Below, piece by piece: positions 6,755 to 13,952 of a stretch of DNA of 16,083 nucleotides. Numbering within the stretch: the stretch's first letter is position 1; every line of letters begins with the position of its first letter. The notes under the pieces are model-generated. The model ran no database searches and was not told the DNA's origin. It was given only the letters and a program-made list of their open reading frames with translations. The position numbers and the translations under genes are program-made. Origin of the DNA: Sulfuricella sp. (lineage in GTDB: Bacteria > Pseudomonadota > Gammaproteobacteria > Burkholderiales > Sulfuricellaceae); the NCBI GenBank assembly GCA_019911785.1, contig JAIOJM010000270.1, positions 1 through 16,083 on the forward strand, read 5' to 3'.

Positions 6755-7255
6755 CTATTCGTAGCGCAGCAAGTACTCCGCCAGCGTATCTTCGCCATAG
6801 CGTTCGATCAAGCTTTCGAGTTCCGCCAGTAGCGCATCATCCTCGTCCTCGTCCAGCACCCCTTCGCCCACCAGGCGGGCGCTCAAGCCAGATATCATGG
6901 CTTCCCTTACGGCTGCCAGTGTCGGTGGGCCTTCCCGGTTTTCGTCGCTCACCACCTCCTCGATCACGCGAGAAAGCGGCTCGCTGGCAACGGCCCGGAC
7001 GAAGTCGACAGCCAGCGCATCCTTGCCGAACCCGTCGATCAGGGTATTCAGCTCGTCAATCACCGATTCGCCGATATCAAAGTGATGCATGCGCTCCGCT
7101 TCGTTGAACGCAGGCGGCAGCAAGCCGGTAACAAACTCACGGACCATCCCCAAGGTGGGCGGCTCACTGGCGTCCGGATCGTTGACCCGGCTTTCGATGA
7201 GTGCGGACAACCTCGGAGTAACGCGGGTTGCGATATCAATTGGATTTCGAATCAT
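6755..7255 (-). CDS. Acidic hypothetical protein with two copies of a ~72-residue repeat
   Basis: The 166-residue protein is not assignable to a family I know. It is an internal duplication. Residues 16-87 align without large gaps to residues 94-164: LSALIESRVND with LSRVIEEVVSD, EPPTLGMVRE with GPPTLAAVRE, and LNTLIDGFGKDALAVDFVR with LESLIERYGEDTLAEYLLR. It has many Asp and Glu residues, notably the cluster DEDEDD at 135-140, and few Lys. It is predicted helical and soluble, with no signal peptide. A GGGGA ribosome site lies 5 nt before the ATG, and its own promoter candidate lies at 7295-7324. Its stop codon faces the end of the convergent 5951-6703 gene. An acidic helical repeat suggests a binding or scaffold role, but no function is claimed. 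Confidence 0.8.
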   Translation of the reverse strand: MIRNPIDIATRVTPRLSALIESRVNDPDASEPPTLGMVREFVTGLLPPAFNEAERMHHFDIGESVIDELNTLIDGFGKDALAVDFVRAVASEPLSRVIEEVVSDENREGPPTLAAVREAMISGLSARLVGEGVLDEDEDDALLAELESLIERYGEDTLAEYLLRYE

Positions 7256-7294
7256 GCTTGTCCCCTGCCCGGCAGCGAGTGCGCCAATAATTCA

Positions 7295-7324
7295 TATATA
7301 GCAGATTCGGGGTGACCTTACTAA
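7295..7324 (-). promoter_or_regulatory. Candidate sigma70 promoter of the acidic repeat protein
   Basis: On the minus strand TTAGTA (7324-7319) and TATATA (7300-7295) are 18 bp apart. The predicted start near 7288 leaves a leader of about 30 nt with GGGGA before the ATG at 7255. The -10 is good and the -35 weak. Confidence 0.35.
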
Positions 7325-7348
7325 CGCAGCTTCTTGGGCTTACCCGGT

Positions 7349-8299
7349 TCAGACCCAGCGCAGGCTGCGCGGCCTGTCCAGGCGCCGCAGGCCGTAGCGT
7401 TCCGCCAGCGCCAGAGCTTGCCGGTATTCTTCCGAAGTGATCGGGCGGTCGAGGGGCGGGCATTCGTAGGCGCGGTAGCAGGGATAATACTGGTCCATGA
7501 GGTTGAGATAAGTGTCCGGGGAAATCTCGCGGGCGAGAAACGCCAGCACCTTCTCGCTGTCGGCAAGTCCGCCGGGCAGCACCAGGTGCCGCACCAGCAG
7601 GCCGCGCAGCGCGATGCCTCGATCATCCAGGATCAGGTCGCCGACCTGGCGGTGCATTTCCTTGACGGCAGCCTGGTTCACCTCCACGTAGTTCCGAACG
7701 TGGGAATACTGATGGGCGGTTTCCGAATCGCCGTATTTCATGTCCGGCATGTAGATATCGACCACGCCATCCAGCAGTCGCAAGGCCTCCGGGCTATCGT
7801 AGCCGCCAGTGTTGTATACCAGGGGCAGGCGCAGCCCGCGCTGTGCCGCCATCCATACCGCCGCCAGGATCTGGGCCACCACGTGGCTGGGGCTGACCAG
7901 GTTGATGTTGTGGCAGCCTTCCCCTTGCAAGTCGAGCATCATCTGCGCCAGTTCTGAAGGCTCGACTTCCCGGCCGATGCCTTTCTGGCTAATTTCCCAG
8001 TTCTGGCAAAACACGCAGCGCAGGTTGCACCAGCTGAAAAAGATCGTGCCCGAGCCGCCCCGGCCACGGAGTGGTTCCTCCTCGCCATGATGGGGGCCGT
8101 AGCTGTGAACCACTGCCCGCTCCCCGGTGCGGCACACCGCGCCTTTTACGGTCTGCAAGCGGTTGACGCGGCAATAGCGGGCACAAAGGTCGCAGTCTTC
8201 CAGGTGCCGCCAGGCGAGCTTTACCCGTTGTTCCAACTCGCCGCTGCGCAGCAGGCGCAGGTAGGCAGGCTCGAATACTGGCGTGGCCGAGCTCATCAT
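7349..8299 (-). CDS. PflX-type radical SAM protein (PflA-like activase family)
   Basis: The 316-residue protein is a radical SAM enzyme of the PflX (COG1313) type, related to pyruvate formate-lyase activase. The cluster motif C91-x3-C95-x2-C98 sits in SWCNLRCVFCQNW. The GSGTIFFS lead-in, HNINLVSPSHVV, YNTGGYDSPEALRLLDG and IYMPDMKYGD blocks are typical of the family. An N-terminal cysteine set (C36, C39, C43, C56) could bind a second metal centre. ATG at 8299 or 8296 is chosen because the SagB-type gene ends at 8302, only two nucleotides earlier. That near-overlap implies translational coupling. Substrate unknown: no pyruvate formate-lyase or glycyl-radical enzyme is in the window. Confidence 0.88.
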   Translation of the reverse strand: MMSSATPVFEPAYLRLLRSGELEQRVKLAWRHLEDCDLCARYCRVNRLQTVKGAVCRTGERAVVHSYGPHHGEEEPLRGRGGSGTIFFSWCNLRCVFCQNWEISQKGIGREVEPSELAQMMLDLQGEGCHNINLVSPSHVVAQILAAVWMAAQRGLRLPLVYNTGGYDSPEALRLLDGVVDIYMPDMKYGDSETAHQYSHVRNYVEVNQAAVKEMHRQVGDLILDDRGIALRGLLVRHLVLPGGLADSEKVLAFLAREISPDTYLNLMDQYYPCYRAYECPPLDRPITSEEYRQALALAERYGLRRLDRPRSLRWV

Positions 8300-8301
8300 G
8301 T

Positions 8302-9015
8302 TCAAGGCGGCAAGGGTTTGCCCACCGGCATCAGGTACAGGGGCCGCTCTTCCCTGGGCATCTGCAGGATGGAGGCAATACGCGCATCGTCGAATGCCCC
8401 TACCACTGCGGCGCCCAGGCCGAGCGCCTGGGCTTGCAGGAATACATTCTGCGCCGAGTGGCCGACCTCGATGTAGACGTAAGGGATCCCTCTGCTGCCA
8501 TATTTTCGGGTGGTCCGCTCTTCGACTGCGCCGAAGGCGATCACCGCCGACGCGGTTTGCATCCATAGCTGGCCCAGGGCGGCTCGCGCCAGTTCGGCTC
8601 TCCGGTCGCCCTCCGAGACCGGGGTGAGAACGTGCCCGGACGGGTCATAGCGGTACACGCCCGGGTCCAGTCCGGTGACGTTCCCGGCTGCGAGGATGAT
8701 CTCAAGGGGGTAGAGCGCGCCGGCGGACGGGGCCGTGCGTAAGCCATCCGGGCTGGTAATGCCTTGTGCTGACCAGAGGAGTTGCGCAATCTCGTTCAGA
8801 GCGAGGGCAGCGCCGCTGAAATTCCGTACTGAGCGGCGCTGCTTCAATGCGCGTTCCAGTGAGAAATGACTGTCGGAGATGGGTTGGGGCAAGTGGATTG
8901 TTTTCATCCTGAATCCTTCCGGATTTGCGCTGGCAACATTACCCCCCGCCGCAAGGAAAGCGGCGAGCATGAGCAGGATGGCCAATAATGGCCTGATTGT
9001 CATATCGGTGGGCAT
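8302..9015 (-). CDS. SagB/ThcOx-type nitroreductase-fold dehydrogenase, probably exported
   Basis: The protein is a flavin-dependent nitroreductase-fold enzyme of the SagB/ThcOx group. Some members oxidise azolines to azoles in peptide maturation; many have unknown roles. Family blocks are RRSVRNFSG, LLWSAQGITSPDGLRTAPSAGALYPLEI, GVYRYDPSGHVL, YVYIEVGHSAQNVFLQAQALGL and the terminal LYLMPVGKP. The N-terminus has a hydrophobic run (PLLAILLMLAAFLAAGG) ending in VASA, which looks like a Sec signal with cleavage after ASA. ATG at 9015 gives 237 residues; ATG at 9003 gives 233 and a tidier signal peptide. A TATAAT at 9027-9022 lies just ahead of the first ATG, leaving a very short leader. It is coupled to the downstream radical SAM gene. 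Confidence 0.87.
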   Translation of the reverse strand: MPTDMTIRPLLAILLMLAAFLAAGGNVASANPEGFRMKTIHLPQPISDSHFSLERALKQRRSVRNFSGAALALNEIAQLLWSAQGITSPDGLRTAPSAGALYPLEIILAAGNVTGLDPGVYRYDPSGHVLTPVSEGDRRAELARAALGQLWMQTASAVIAFGAVEERTTRKYGSRGIPYVYIEVGHSAQNVFLQAQALGLGAAVVGAFDDARIASILQMPREERPLYLMPVGKPLPP

Positions 9016-9367
9016 TGATTCATTATAGGAAGGGCAAAGGCTGTCGCACACTGACTCATTCCTCCAAAAATCTGCACGGACGCTTCCCTGCCAGGATGGC
9101 AAGCACCTTGGCGCCATTCACTCTCCCATAGCCTAAACTGAGATTGCCCATGCCTTCCACCCTAAAATCATGCCGGATTTCCGCCTTGTAGCCGATTTCA
9201 AGCCTGGTGGCGACCAGCCCACCATTCTCCTGAGGCGCCGAGTGAGTTTTTGCTTTCCTCAAGTTGATGAAGTGCGGGTTGGCTGCCTGACAATTTGTAG
9301 ATGGCCATGTCAATCAGCGCCGAGGCATGTTCGCCTGGAGTGACAATAGTGACAATCAAGATGAGGG

Positions 9368-9480
9368 TTATTTCCCCCGAATCAGCAATACCGGCTTCGT
9401 AACAACGCGCACCACGACTTCGGCCACACTACCCAGAAGCAATCGGTTGAAGCCCGGAACTAGATTAGGTTGCCAAAATT
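9368..9480 (-). pseudogene. C-terminal remnant of a universal stress protein (UspA family)
   Basis: Read on the minus strand, the frame ending at TAA (9370-9368) gives GFNRLLLGSVAEVVVRVV followed by TKPVLLIRGK. This is the signature end of UspA-fold proteins, where a G-(S/T)-x-x-x-x-(V/L) ATP-site motif is followed by a final beta strand with PVLLIR. Going upstream the frame loses similarity within about 10 codons (FWQPNLVP). A possible continuation, KIAAEILAT, lies in another frame, which suggests a frameshift and then loss of the rest. A full domain is about 140-150 residues, so only the last quarter survives. Confidence 0.75.
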
Positions 9481-9578
9481 TCAGCGGCAATCTTTGTTAA
9501 TGGATTAAATTACACACGTAACACACTGTAGATAATTGATAATTTCTTGTGGGACGCAACTTTATAAGGAACTTTTGG

Positions 9579-9611
9579 ATTTCAGCCTATTAATTCGCAA
9601 GGGGCTGAAAT
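9579..9611. repeat. 9-bp inverted repeat downstream of the response regulator
   Basis: ATTTCAGCC (9579-9587) and GGCTGAAAT (9603-9611) are perfect inverted copies with a 15-nt loop. The repeat lies about 45 nt past the response-regulator stop and could form a weak terminator hairpin, but no T-tract follows in either orientation. An operator or transposon-end remnant is equally possible. Confidence 0.5.
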
Positions 9612-9655
9612 ATTTGAGGAGGGTAACCGTTTTTTTCGTTGTAGCTGCAGTCCGC

Positions 9656-10357
9656 TCACGATTCGTTCTCAACCCATTGCACGGAAAACCTGACCAGTTC
9701 CGTGGCATTTTTTAGCCCCAGCTTTTCCTTGATATTGGCGCGATGCGCTTCAACCGTTTTCATGCTGCGATTTAGCTCTGTGGCAATTTCGCTGGTTCTG
9801 AGACCCCTGCCGATGAGCCGCAGAACATCAAGCTCCTTGTCGCTCAGGTGGGATACCGGGGACGTCGGGGTTTCGAACCGGTTGTCAATGATCCGCTGCA
9901 GTATCTTCGAGCGCATTTTTTCGCTGACATAAACTTCGCCGCTCAATATATGCCGGATTGCAATCAAGACCTTTTCTGTGGCCTCCTGCTTCATGATGTA
10001 GCCTTTTGCGCCGGCCCTCAACGCCCTTTCGGCATAGAGAGATTCATCATGCATGGAAATCACCAGAGTCTGAATTTCCGGAAAACGTGAGCGCAGGATT
10101 TTGACTAGCTCGATACCGGAAATGCCTGGCAGCGACATGTCTACAAGAGCGATGTCAGTGTTGCAGCAACCCTCGCTTTTGGCGATTGCCTCCAGGGCCT
10201 GATCTGCATCTCCCGCCTCAAAGCAGACTCGCATGTCGTCTTCGCGGTCGATGAGTTGAGCGATGCCCTGCCGCACGATAGGATGGTCATCGACAATCAG
10301 TATGTTGATTTTCTTTCTGGGCTCAGTAGAACCCTGATGCAGGGCTGCTGGTGGCAT
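9656..10357 (-). CDS. NarL/FixJ-type response regulator, LuxR-like output
   Basis: This is a two-component transcription regulator of 233 residues. The receiver domain (about 17-135) has Asp23/Asp24, the phospho-acceptor Asp73 in ALVDMSLPG, the conserved SMHDE segment, and Lys in GAKGYIMK. The LuxR/GerE helix-turn-helix (about 170-228) reads LSDKELDVLRLIGRG...TSEIATELNRSMKTVEAHRANIKEKL. The ATG at 10357 is chosen because GAAGGA lies 7 nt upstream. The ATG at 10372 lacks a site, and the frame further upstream is AT-rich leader. No histidine kinase is in the window, so it is an orphan here and its partner and targets are unknown. The order of motifs and length are normal for the family. Confidence 0.95.
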   Translation of the reverse strand: MPPAALHQGSTEPRKKINILIVDDHPIVRQGIAQLIDREDDMRVCFEAGDADQALEAIAKSEGCCNTDIALVDMSLPGISGIELVKILRSRFPEIQTLVISMHDESLYAERALRAGAKGYIMKQEATEKVLIAIRHILSGEVYVSEKMRSKILQRIIDNRFETPTSPVSHLSDKELDVLRLIGRGLRTSEIATELNRSMKTVEAHRANIKEKLGLKNATELVRFSVQWVENES

Positions 10358-10478
10358 TGTTTTTTCCTTCATGGCCACGATATATAGATATCGGTTCTTG
10401 TTTTTAGACTTTATTCTGTTTTCGTACACTATCATGGGATCATGACATGTGAAAGTGTATTCTAATGACAGCTTCTCG
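10358..10478. promoter_or_regulatory. AT-rich leader of the response regulator with two small palindromes
   Basis: This 121-bp gap is markedly richer in A and T than its neighbours. CGATAT-ATAG-ATATCG (10378-10393) is an inverted repeat with a 4-nt loop about 20 nt before the response-regulator start, and could shape the mRNA leader. TCATG-GGAT-CATGA (10432-10445) is a second inverted repeat, possibly an operator. Minus-strand TTTCAC and TAGTGT with a 17-bp spacer flank this palindrome as a weak promoter candidate. Confidence 0.4.
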
Positions 10479-11123
10479 TTATTTTCTGTGTTCAGAGAAG
10501 GAAACGCCATTCATGGCAGCGAAATCGGCAATCTGGCCGAGCAGCCTCGGCAGCATCCGGTTAGCAGCGATGACTCCTCCGTAAGGGTCGTCGGTAGGCG
10601 CGGCTTCGACCGCATCGAATACCTGGGTTGCCAAAACGCGGTAGCTCGCCTGCTCTACCAGCTGGACGCGCAGCTTCATGTGCAAGCGACTGGGCGAGGG
10701 TGTAAATTCCTGTTGCAGCAAGGTGATTTCGGTATCCAGACGCAGGTCGCCCTTGACCATGCCGTCGGCGGGCGTTACCGCTTTGAAGCCTGTCCGCAGC
10801 TCCAGCGCGCGCACCAGGAGTGGGCCCAGCATCTTTGCTGGCGTTTCAGCCCAGCGGTTTTTGGCAAAATATTCGAGCCTGTGGGGCTGACGTAAATAAG
10901 CCATGCGCACGGTGTCGTAACCAGGCGCAGCGCGAGGTGGACTGACAGTCAGCACGAGAGGGATGGGTTTGACCTGTTCTGTACGGTCAAATTGCGCTTC
11001 CAGCAGATAGGTGCGTACCGATTCTGCTTCGGTCGGGCGCAAGGTGGAGCAGCCTGCCAGTACCAGGGCGACCAGCGCCGCGGCGATTTTGGCATCCAGT
11101 TTTTTTCCGAAGATATGTTTCAA
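10479..11123 (-). CDS. PqiC-like auxiliary lipoprotein of a Mla/MCE transporter
   Basis: The 214-residue protein fits the ABC-type transport auxiliary lipoprotein family (PqiC/YmbA type). It has a lipobox LVLAGC with the modifiable Cys at residue 25, then a ~190-residue periplasmic domain with PRAAPGYDTVRMAYLRQPHRLEYFAKNRWAETPAKMLGPLL, the recognisable family core. It should be anchored in the outer membrane and meet the MCE protein in the periplasm. The start codon is TTG at 11123. It is supported by GGGGGAGGA about 8 nt upstream and by the lack of any in-frame ATG before the lipobox. It begins 15 nt after mlaD, so it is the last gene of the transporter operon. Confidence 0.87.
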   Translation of the reverse strand: MKHIFGKKLDAKIAAALVALVLAGCSTLRPTEAESVRTYLLEAQFDRTEQVKPIPLVLTVSPPRAAPGYDTVRMAYLRQPHRLEYFAKNRWAETPAKMLGPLLVRALELRTGFKAVTPADGMVKGDLRLDTEITLLQQEFTPSPSRLHMKLRVQLVEQASYRVLATQVFDAVEAAPTDDPYGGVIAANRMLPRLLGQIADFAAMNGVSFSEHRK

Positions 11124-11138
11124 TTCTCTTTCCTCCCC

Positions 11139-12020
11139 CTATTCGCCAGGGCCTGGCTCAGGCTGAGGCTTGCCAAACAGAAGTGTGTTTGGGCTGCGTT
11201 CCAGTTGATCGCTGACACGGCGCAGAGAAGCGCTCAGATCTCTCAGGTCGTCCACCAGCAGCTGTATGCCCTGCAGCGTGCCGGGCACGGCGGCGGCAGA
11301 GCGGGAGGTCTCGTTGGCCAGTCGCTCGACCGCTTCGGCGCTACGCCCTGCCCTTTCAATCAGGCGGCCCAGATCGGCGCTGGCACTGGCAGTGTGTTCC
11401 AGAGTTTTGGCTGCATTGTCCACGCCGGCTTCGATAGTCGCGGAACGCGCCGCCAGCACGCGCGTTACCGCATCGATCTGTGCGAGGCTGCGCTTGAAAG
11501 CGCGGCGATTGTCCTCGTCCAGCACCGCATTGACATTGTCGGAGACGCGGCTGACGTTCGCCAGCAGGCTGGTCAGCGCCGTATCCATGCGCGCCATCAG
11601 CGATGGTCCGGTGCGAATCACCGGGTATTTCTCATCGCGCTTTGCCTTCAATAGCGGGGACTGCAGGCTGCCGCCGGTAAGTTCGACGTAGGCGATGCCC
11701 GTCAGCCCCTGAGTGCGCAGTACCGCCACCGAATCCTCCTTGACCGGCGTGCCGCGCTCAATTTTGAGCAGCAGCCGTACCCTTTCGGAGTTGGCGGGGT
11801 CCAGTGTAATGTCGCGGACATTGCCGACTGCAACGCCACGGTATTTGACCGGTGCATTCAAATTCAGCCCTGAAACCGATTCGTTCATGTAAGCGTAATA
11901 GGTATCGTAAATCTTGTAGTATCTGCCACCGGTTCCGAGCCAGAGGAGAATGGCAATCAGCGCTGCAACCAGCGTCAAGGTGAACAGCCCGACGATAGTG
12001 AAATTTACTTTCGATTCCAC
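11139..12020 (-). CDS. mlaD: MCE-domain lipid-transport protein (MlaD-like)
   Basis: This is the substrate-binding periplasmic subunit of a Mla-type phospholipid ABC transporter. The GTG at 12020 (VESKVNF) is chosen: GGGAG lies 6 nt upstream and the family normally starts with a short cytoplasmic tail before one membrane helix. That helix covers about 8-28. A single MCE domain covers about 38-118, with VSGLNLNAPVKYRGVAVGNV and GLTGIAYVELTGG. Residues 150-275 are a long helical tail with heptad-like Ala/Leu spacing. The total of 293 residues is well above E. coli MlaD (183), because of this tail. The start lies inside the end of the ATPase gene (16-nt overlap), indicating coupled translation. 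Confidence 0.9.
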   Translation of the reverse strand: MESKVNFTIVGLFTLTLVAALIAILLWLGTGGRYYKIYDTYYAYMNESVSGLNLNAPVKYRGVAVGNVRDITLDPANSERVRLLLKIERGTPVKEDSVAVLRTQGLTGIAYVELTGGSLQSPLLKAKRDEKYPVIRTGPSLMARMDTALTSLLANVSRVSDNVNAVLDEDNRRAFKRSLAQIDAVTRVLAARSATIEAGVDNAAKTLEHTASASADLGRLIERAGRSAEAVERLANETSRSAAAVPGTLQGIQLLVDDLRDLSASLRRVSDQLERSPNTLLFGKPQPEPGPGE

Positions 12021-12790
12021 GTTTGCTCCCAGGCCGCACGCCCGCGCGGTCCATAAAAATATGCACGCACCATGGGATGATCCGATTTGGACAGCTCCTC
12101 CATGGTGCCCTCCCCCAGCACGTGCCCCTCGCCCAGGATCGCCACCCGGTCGGCTACGCCCCATAATAGATCGATGTCATGGGTGATCATCAGGATGGTC
12201 AGTCCAAGCAATTCTTTCAAGTGCCGCACCAATTCGTCAAGGCTGTTGGCACTCAACGGGTCGAGGCCGGCAGTGGGTTCATCCAGGATCAGCAGCTCCG
12301 GATCGAGCGCGATGGCGCGTGCCAGAGCCGCCCGCTTGCGCATGCCGCCGGAAAGCTCGGCGGGGTATTTGGCTCCGGCACTGTCCGGTAGTCCCACCAG
12401 AGCGATCTTGATGGCGGCGATCTCGTCGATCAATTCACTGCTCAGATCGGTGTGCTCACGCAGCGGCATGCCGACATTCTCCGCTACAGTGAGCGCGCTG
12501 AACAGTGCGCCGCGCTCGAACATGACCCCCAGGCGGCGACGCATGATCGCGGCCTGATCACCGCTCATACCCTGCACTTCACAGCCAAACACCTTGATCG
12601 ATCCGGATTCAGGTTGCTGGAGCTGGATTATTTCGCGCAACAGCGTGGACTTTCCGCAACCGCTGCTGCCAGCCAGCGCAAAAATTTCGCCGCGTTGAAC
12701 GACGAAGTTCACGTCATCATGCACCACCGCATTGCCAAAGCGGGTGTGAAGGTGGCGGATTTCAATAATCGGCCCGTTAGCGCCATTCAT
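12005..12790 (-). CDS. mlaF: Mla-type ABC transporter ATPase
   Basis: The 261-residue cytoplasmic ATPase energises the MlaE permease. It shows Walker A GSSGCGKST (41-49), the MFERGALFSALTV block (90-102) characteristic of Mla/Ttg2A-type ATPases in the Q-loop position, signature LSGGM (146-150), Walker B LLILDEP (166-172) and the H-loop histidine at 204 in MITHD. The C-terminal segment MEELSKSDHPMVRAYFYGPRGRAA resembles the MlaF tail that contacts the partner subunit. Its ATG overlaps the mlaE stop codon (ATGA, 4 nt), and its end overlaps mlaD. Confidence 0.94.
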   Translation of the reverse strand: MNGANGPIIEIRHLHTRFGNAVVHDDVNFVVQRGEIFALAGSSGCGKSTLLREIIQLQQPESGSIKVFGCEVQGMSGDQAAIMRRRLGVMFERGALFSALTVAENVGMPLREHTDLSSELIDEIAAIKIALVGLPDSAGAKYPAELSGGMRKRAALARAIALDPELLILDEPTAGLDPLSANSLDELVRHLKELLGLTILMITHDIDLLWGVADRVAILGEGHVLGEGTMEELSKSDHPMVRAYFYGPRGRAAWEQTWNRK

Positions 12791-13923
12791 ATTTTCAGCC
12801 AGTTGAGGACCACGGAAAACAGGGCATCGAAAACAATCACCAGAAAAATTGCCTGGACCACGCTGACTGTGGTCTGGCGGCCTACACTGTCGGCGCTGCC
12901 GCTGACCCGGAAGCCCTGAAAGCAGCCCACCAGTGCGATAATCGCGGCAAAAACCGGGGCCTTGCCGAGGCCAGCCAGAAAAGAGCTCATTTTGATGGCA
13001 TCATCGAAGCGGTCGAGAAAATCGGTAAAACCGACATCGAGCTGGGTTTGGGCCACGATCATTCCACCCAGCACGCCAAGGATGTCCGCGTATACCGTGA
13101 GCAACGGCAGCGCCACCAGCAGCGCCAGCATCTTGGGCAATACCAGCAGTTCCATGGGAGAGACGCCGATGGTGTGCATGGCGTCGATTTCCTCGGTGAC
13201 TTTCATGGTGCCGATCTGTGCCGCGTAAGCCGATCCGGAGCGGCCGGCGACGATAATCGCGGTCAGCAGCGGCGCCATTTCGCGCAAGATGGAAAGTCCC
13301 ACCAGGTCGGCCACGAAGATATTGGCGCCGTAACGTACCAGTTGCACCGCGCCCTGGTAGGCGACGACCATTCCCATCAGGAAGGCCAGCAACCCAACGA
13401 TGGGCAAGGCATTGAATCCCGCGATCTGCAGGTTGTACAGGATGGCTCGCCAACGGATGCGTGAGGGGTGCGCCAGAGAGCGCAGCATGGCAACGACGAT
13501 TTCACCCAGAAAGGCAAGAAGCCCGTTGAATTCATCCAGGTGGCGCCAAACAATGCGGCCGAGCCGATTCAGGGAGCTGTGGCGTGGCAAGCCGGGAGCG
13601 ATCTTCCCGGATGCATGCGTTTGGATTAGCTGCAATAGTGCTTGATGCTCCGGGCGTACCCCCCGGATTGTAACGCTAAGCCCCATGCGCTCAAGCTGCC
13701 GCAGGGTGCGGAAGATCAGCCAGGCGCCCGCGCTATCCAGGGCGGTAACAGCCGCACCGTCAAAAATCACGTCACCGGATGCAGGCCAGGCAAGTTGCGC
13801 GAGATGCCGCTCCAGCAACGGGATGCCCTGCAGTGTCCACATCCCGGAGCAGCGCATGATCACGGCCTCGCGTGTTTCTTCGAGGTTTGCTTCAGCTTTC
13901 GCTACGAGAGTGGAGGCGCTCAT
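12787..13923 (-). CDS. mlaE: Mla-type permease with N-terminal STAS domain
   Basis: The 378-residue protein fuses two parts. Residues about 15-105 form a STAS-like domain (MRCSGMWTLQG... VIFDGAAVTALDSAGAWLIF), equivalent to the separate MlaB subunit of E. coli. Residues about 125-378 are the MlaE permease with several membrane helices and the hallmark stretch FVADLVGLSILREMAPLLTAIIVAGRSGSAYAAQIGTM, spelled here only to show the family core positions near 224-262. E. coli MlaE alone has 260 residues, so the extra length is the STAS part. The DSAG motif resembles the site that in anti-sigma antagonists carries the phosphorylatable Ser. The gene starts 29 nt after recR, with AAGG 8 nt before the ATG. 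Confidence 0.93.
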   Translation of the reverse strand: MSASTLVAKAEANLEETREAVIMRCSGMWTLQGIPLLERHLAQLAWPASGDVIFDGAAVTALDSAGAWLIFRTLRQLERMGLSVTIRGVRPEHQALLQLIQTHASGKIAPGLPRHSSLNRLGRIVWRHLDEFNGLLAFLGEIVVAMLRSLAHPSRIRWRAILYNLQIAGFNALPIVGLLAFLMGMVVAYQGAVQLVRYGANIFVADLVGLSILREMAPLLTAIIVAGRSGSAYAAQIGTMKVTEEIDAMHTIGVSPMELLVLPKMLALLVALPLLTVYADILGVLGGMIVAQTQLDVGFTDFLDRFDDAIKMSSFLAGLGKAPVFAAIIALVGCFQGFRVSGSADSVGRQTTVSVVQAIFLVIVFDALFSVVLNWLKI

Positions 13924-13952
13924 GGAGAGACCTTACTAAACAACCACAGTTG

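Larger units (their letters stand above)
9118..9655. other. Decayed intergenic stretch
   Basis: No intact gene is supported here. An 85-codon minus frame (9313-9056) overlaps the upstream region of the SagB-type gene, has no recognisable motif and no ribosome site, and is left out. The stretch holds a universal-stress-protein remnant (9368-9480), AT-rich sequence at about 9480-9580, an inverted repeat (9579-9611) and a tandem GTGACAAT pair near 9340-9357. Confidence 0.6.

Noticed and set aside
7349..9015. RiPP biosynthesis cluster reading of the SagB and radical SAM genes
   Set aside because: No precursor peptide, cyclodehydratase or transporter was found nearby, and the SagB-type protein has a signal peptide. 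Kept only as an open pairing.
9056..9313. 85-codon minus-strand frame upstream of the SagB-type gene
   Set aside because: No ribosome site or motif, and it covers the likely promoter region of the SagB-type gene.
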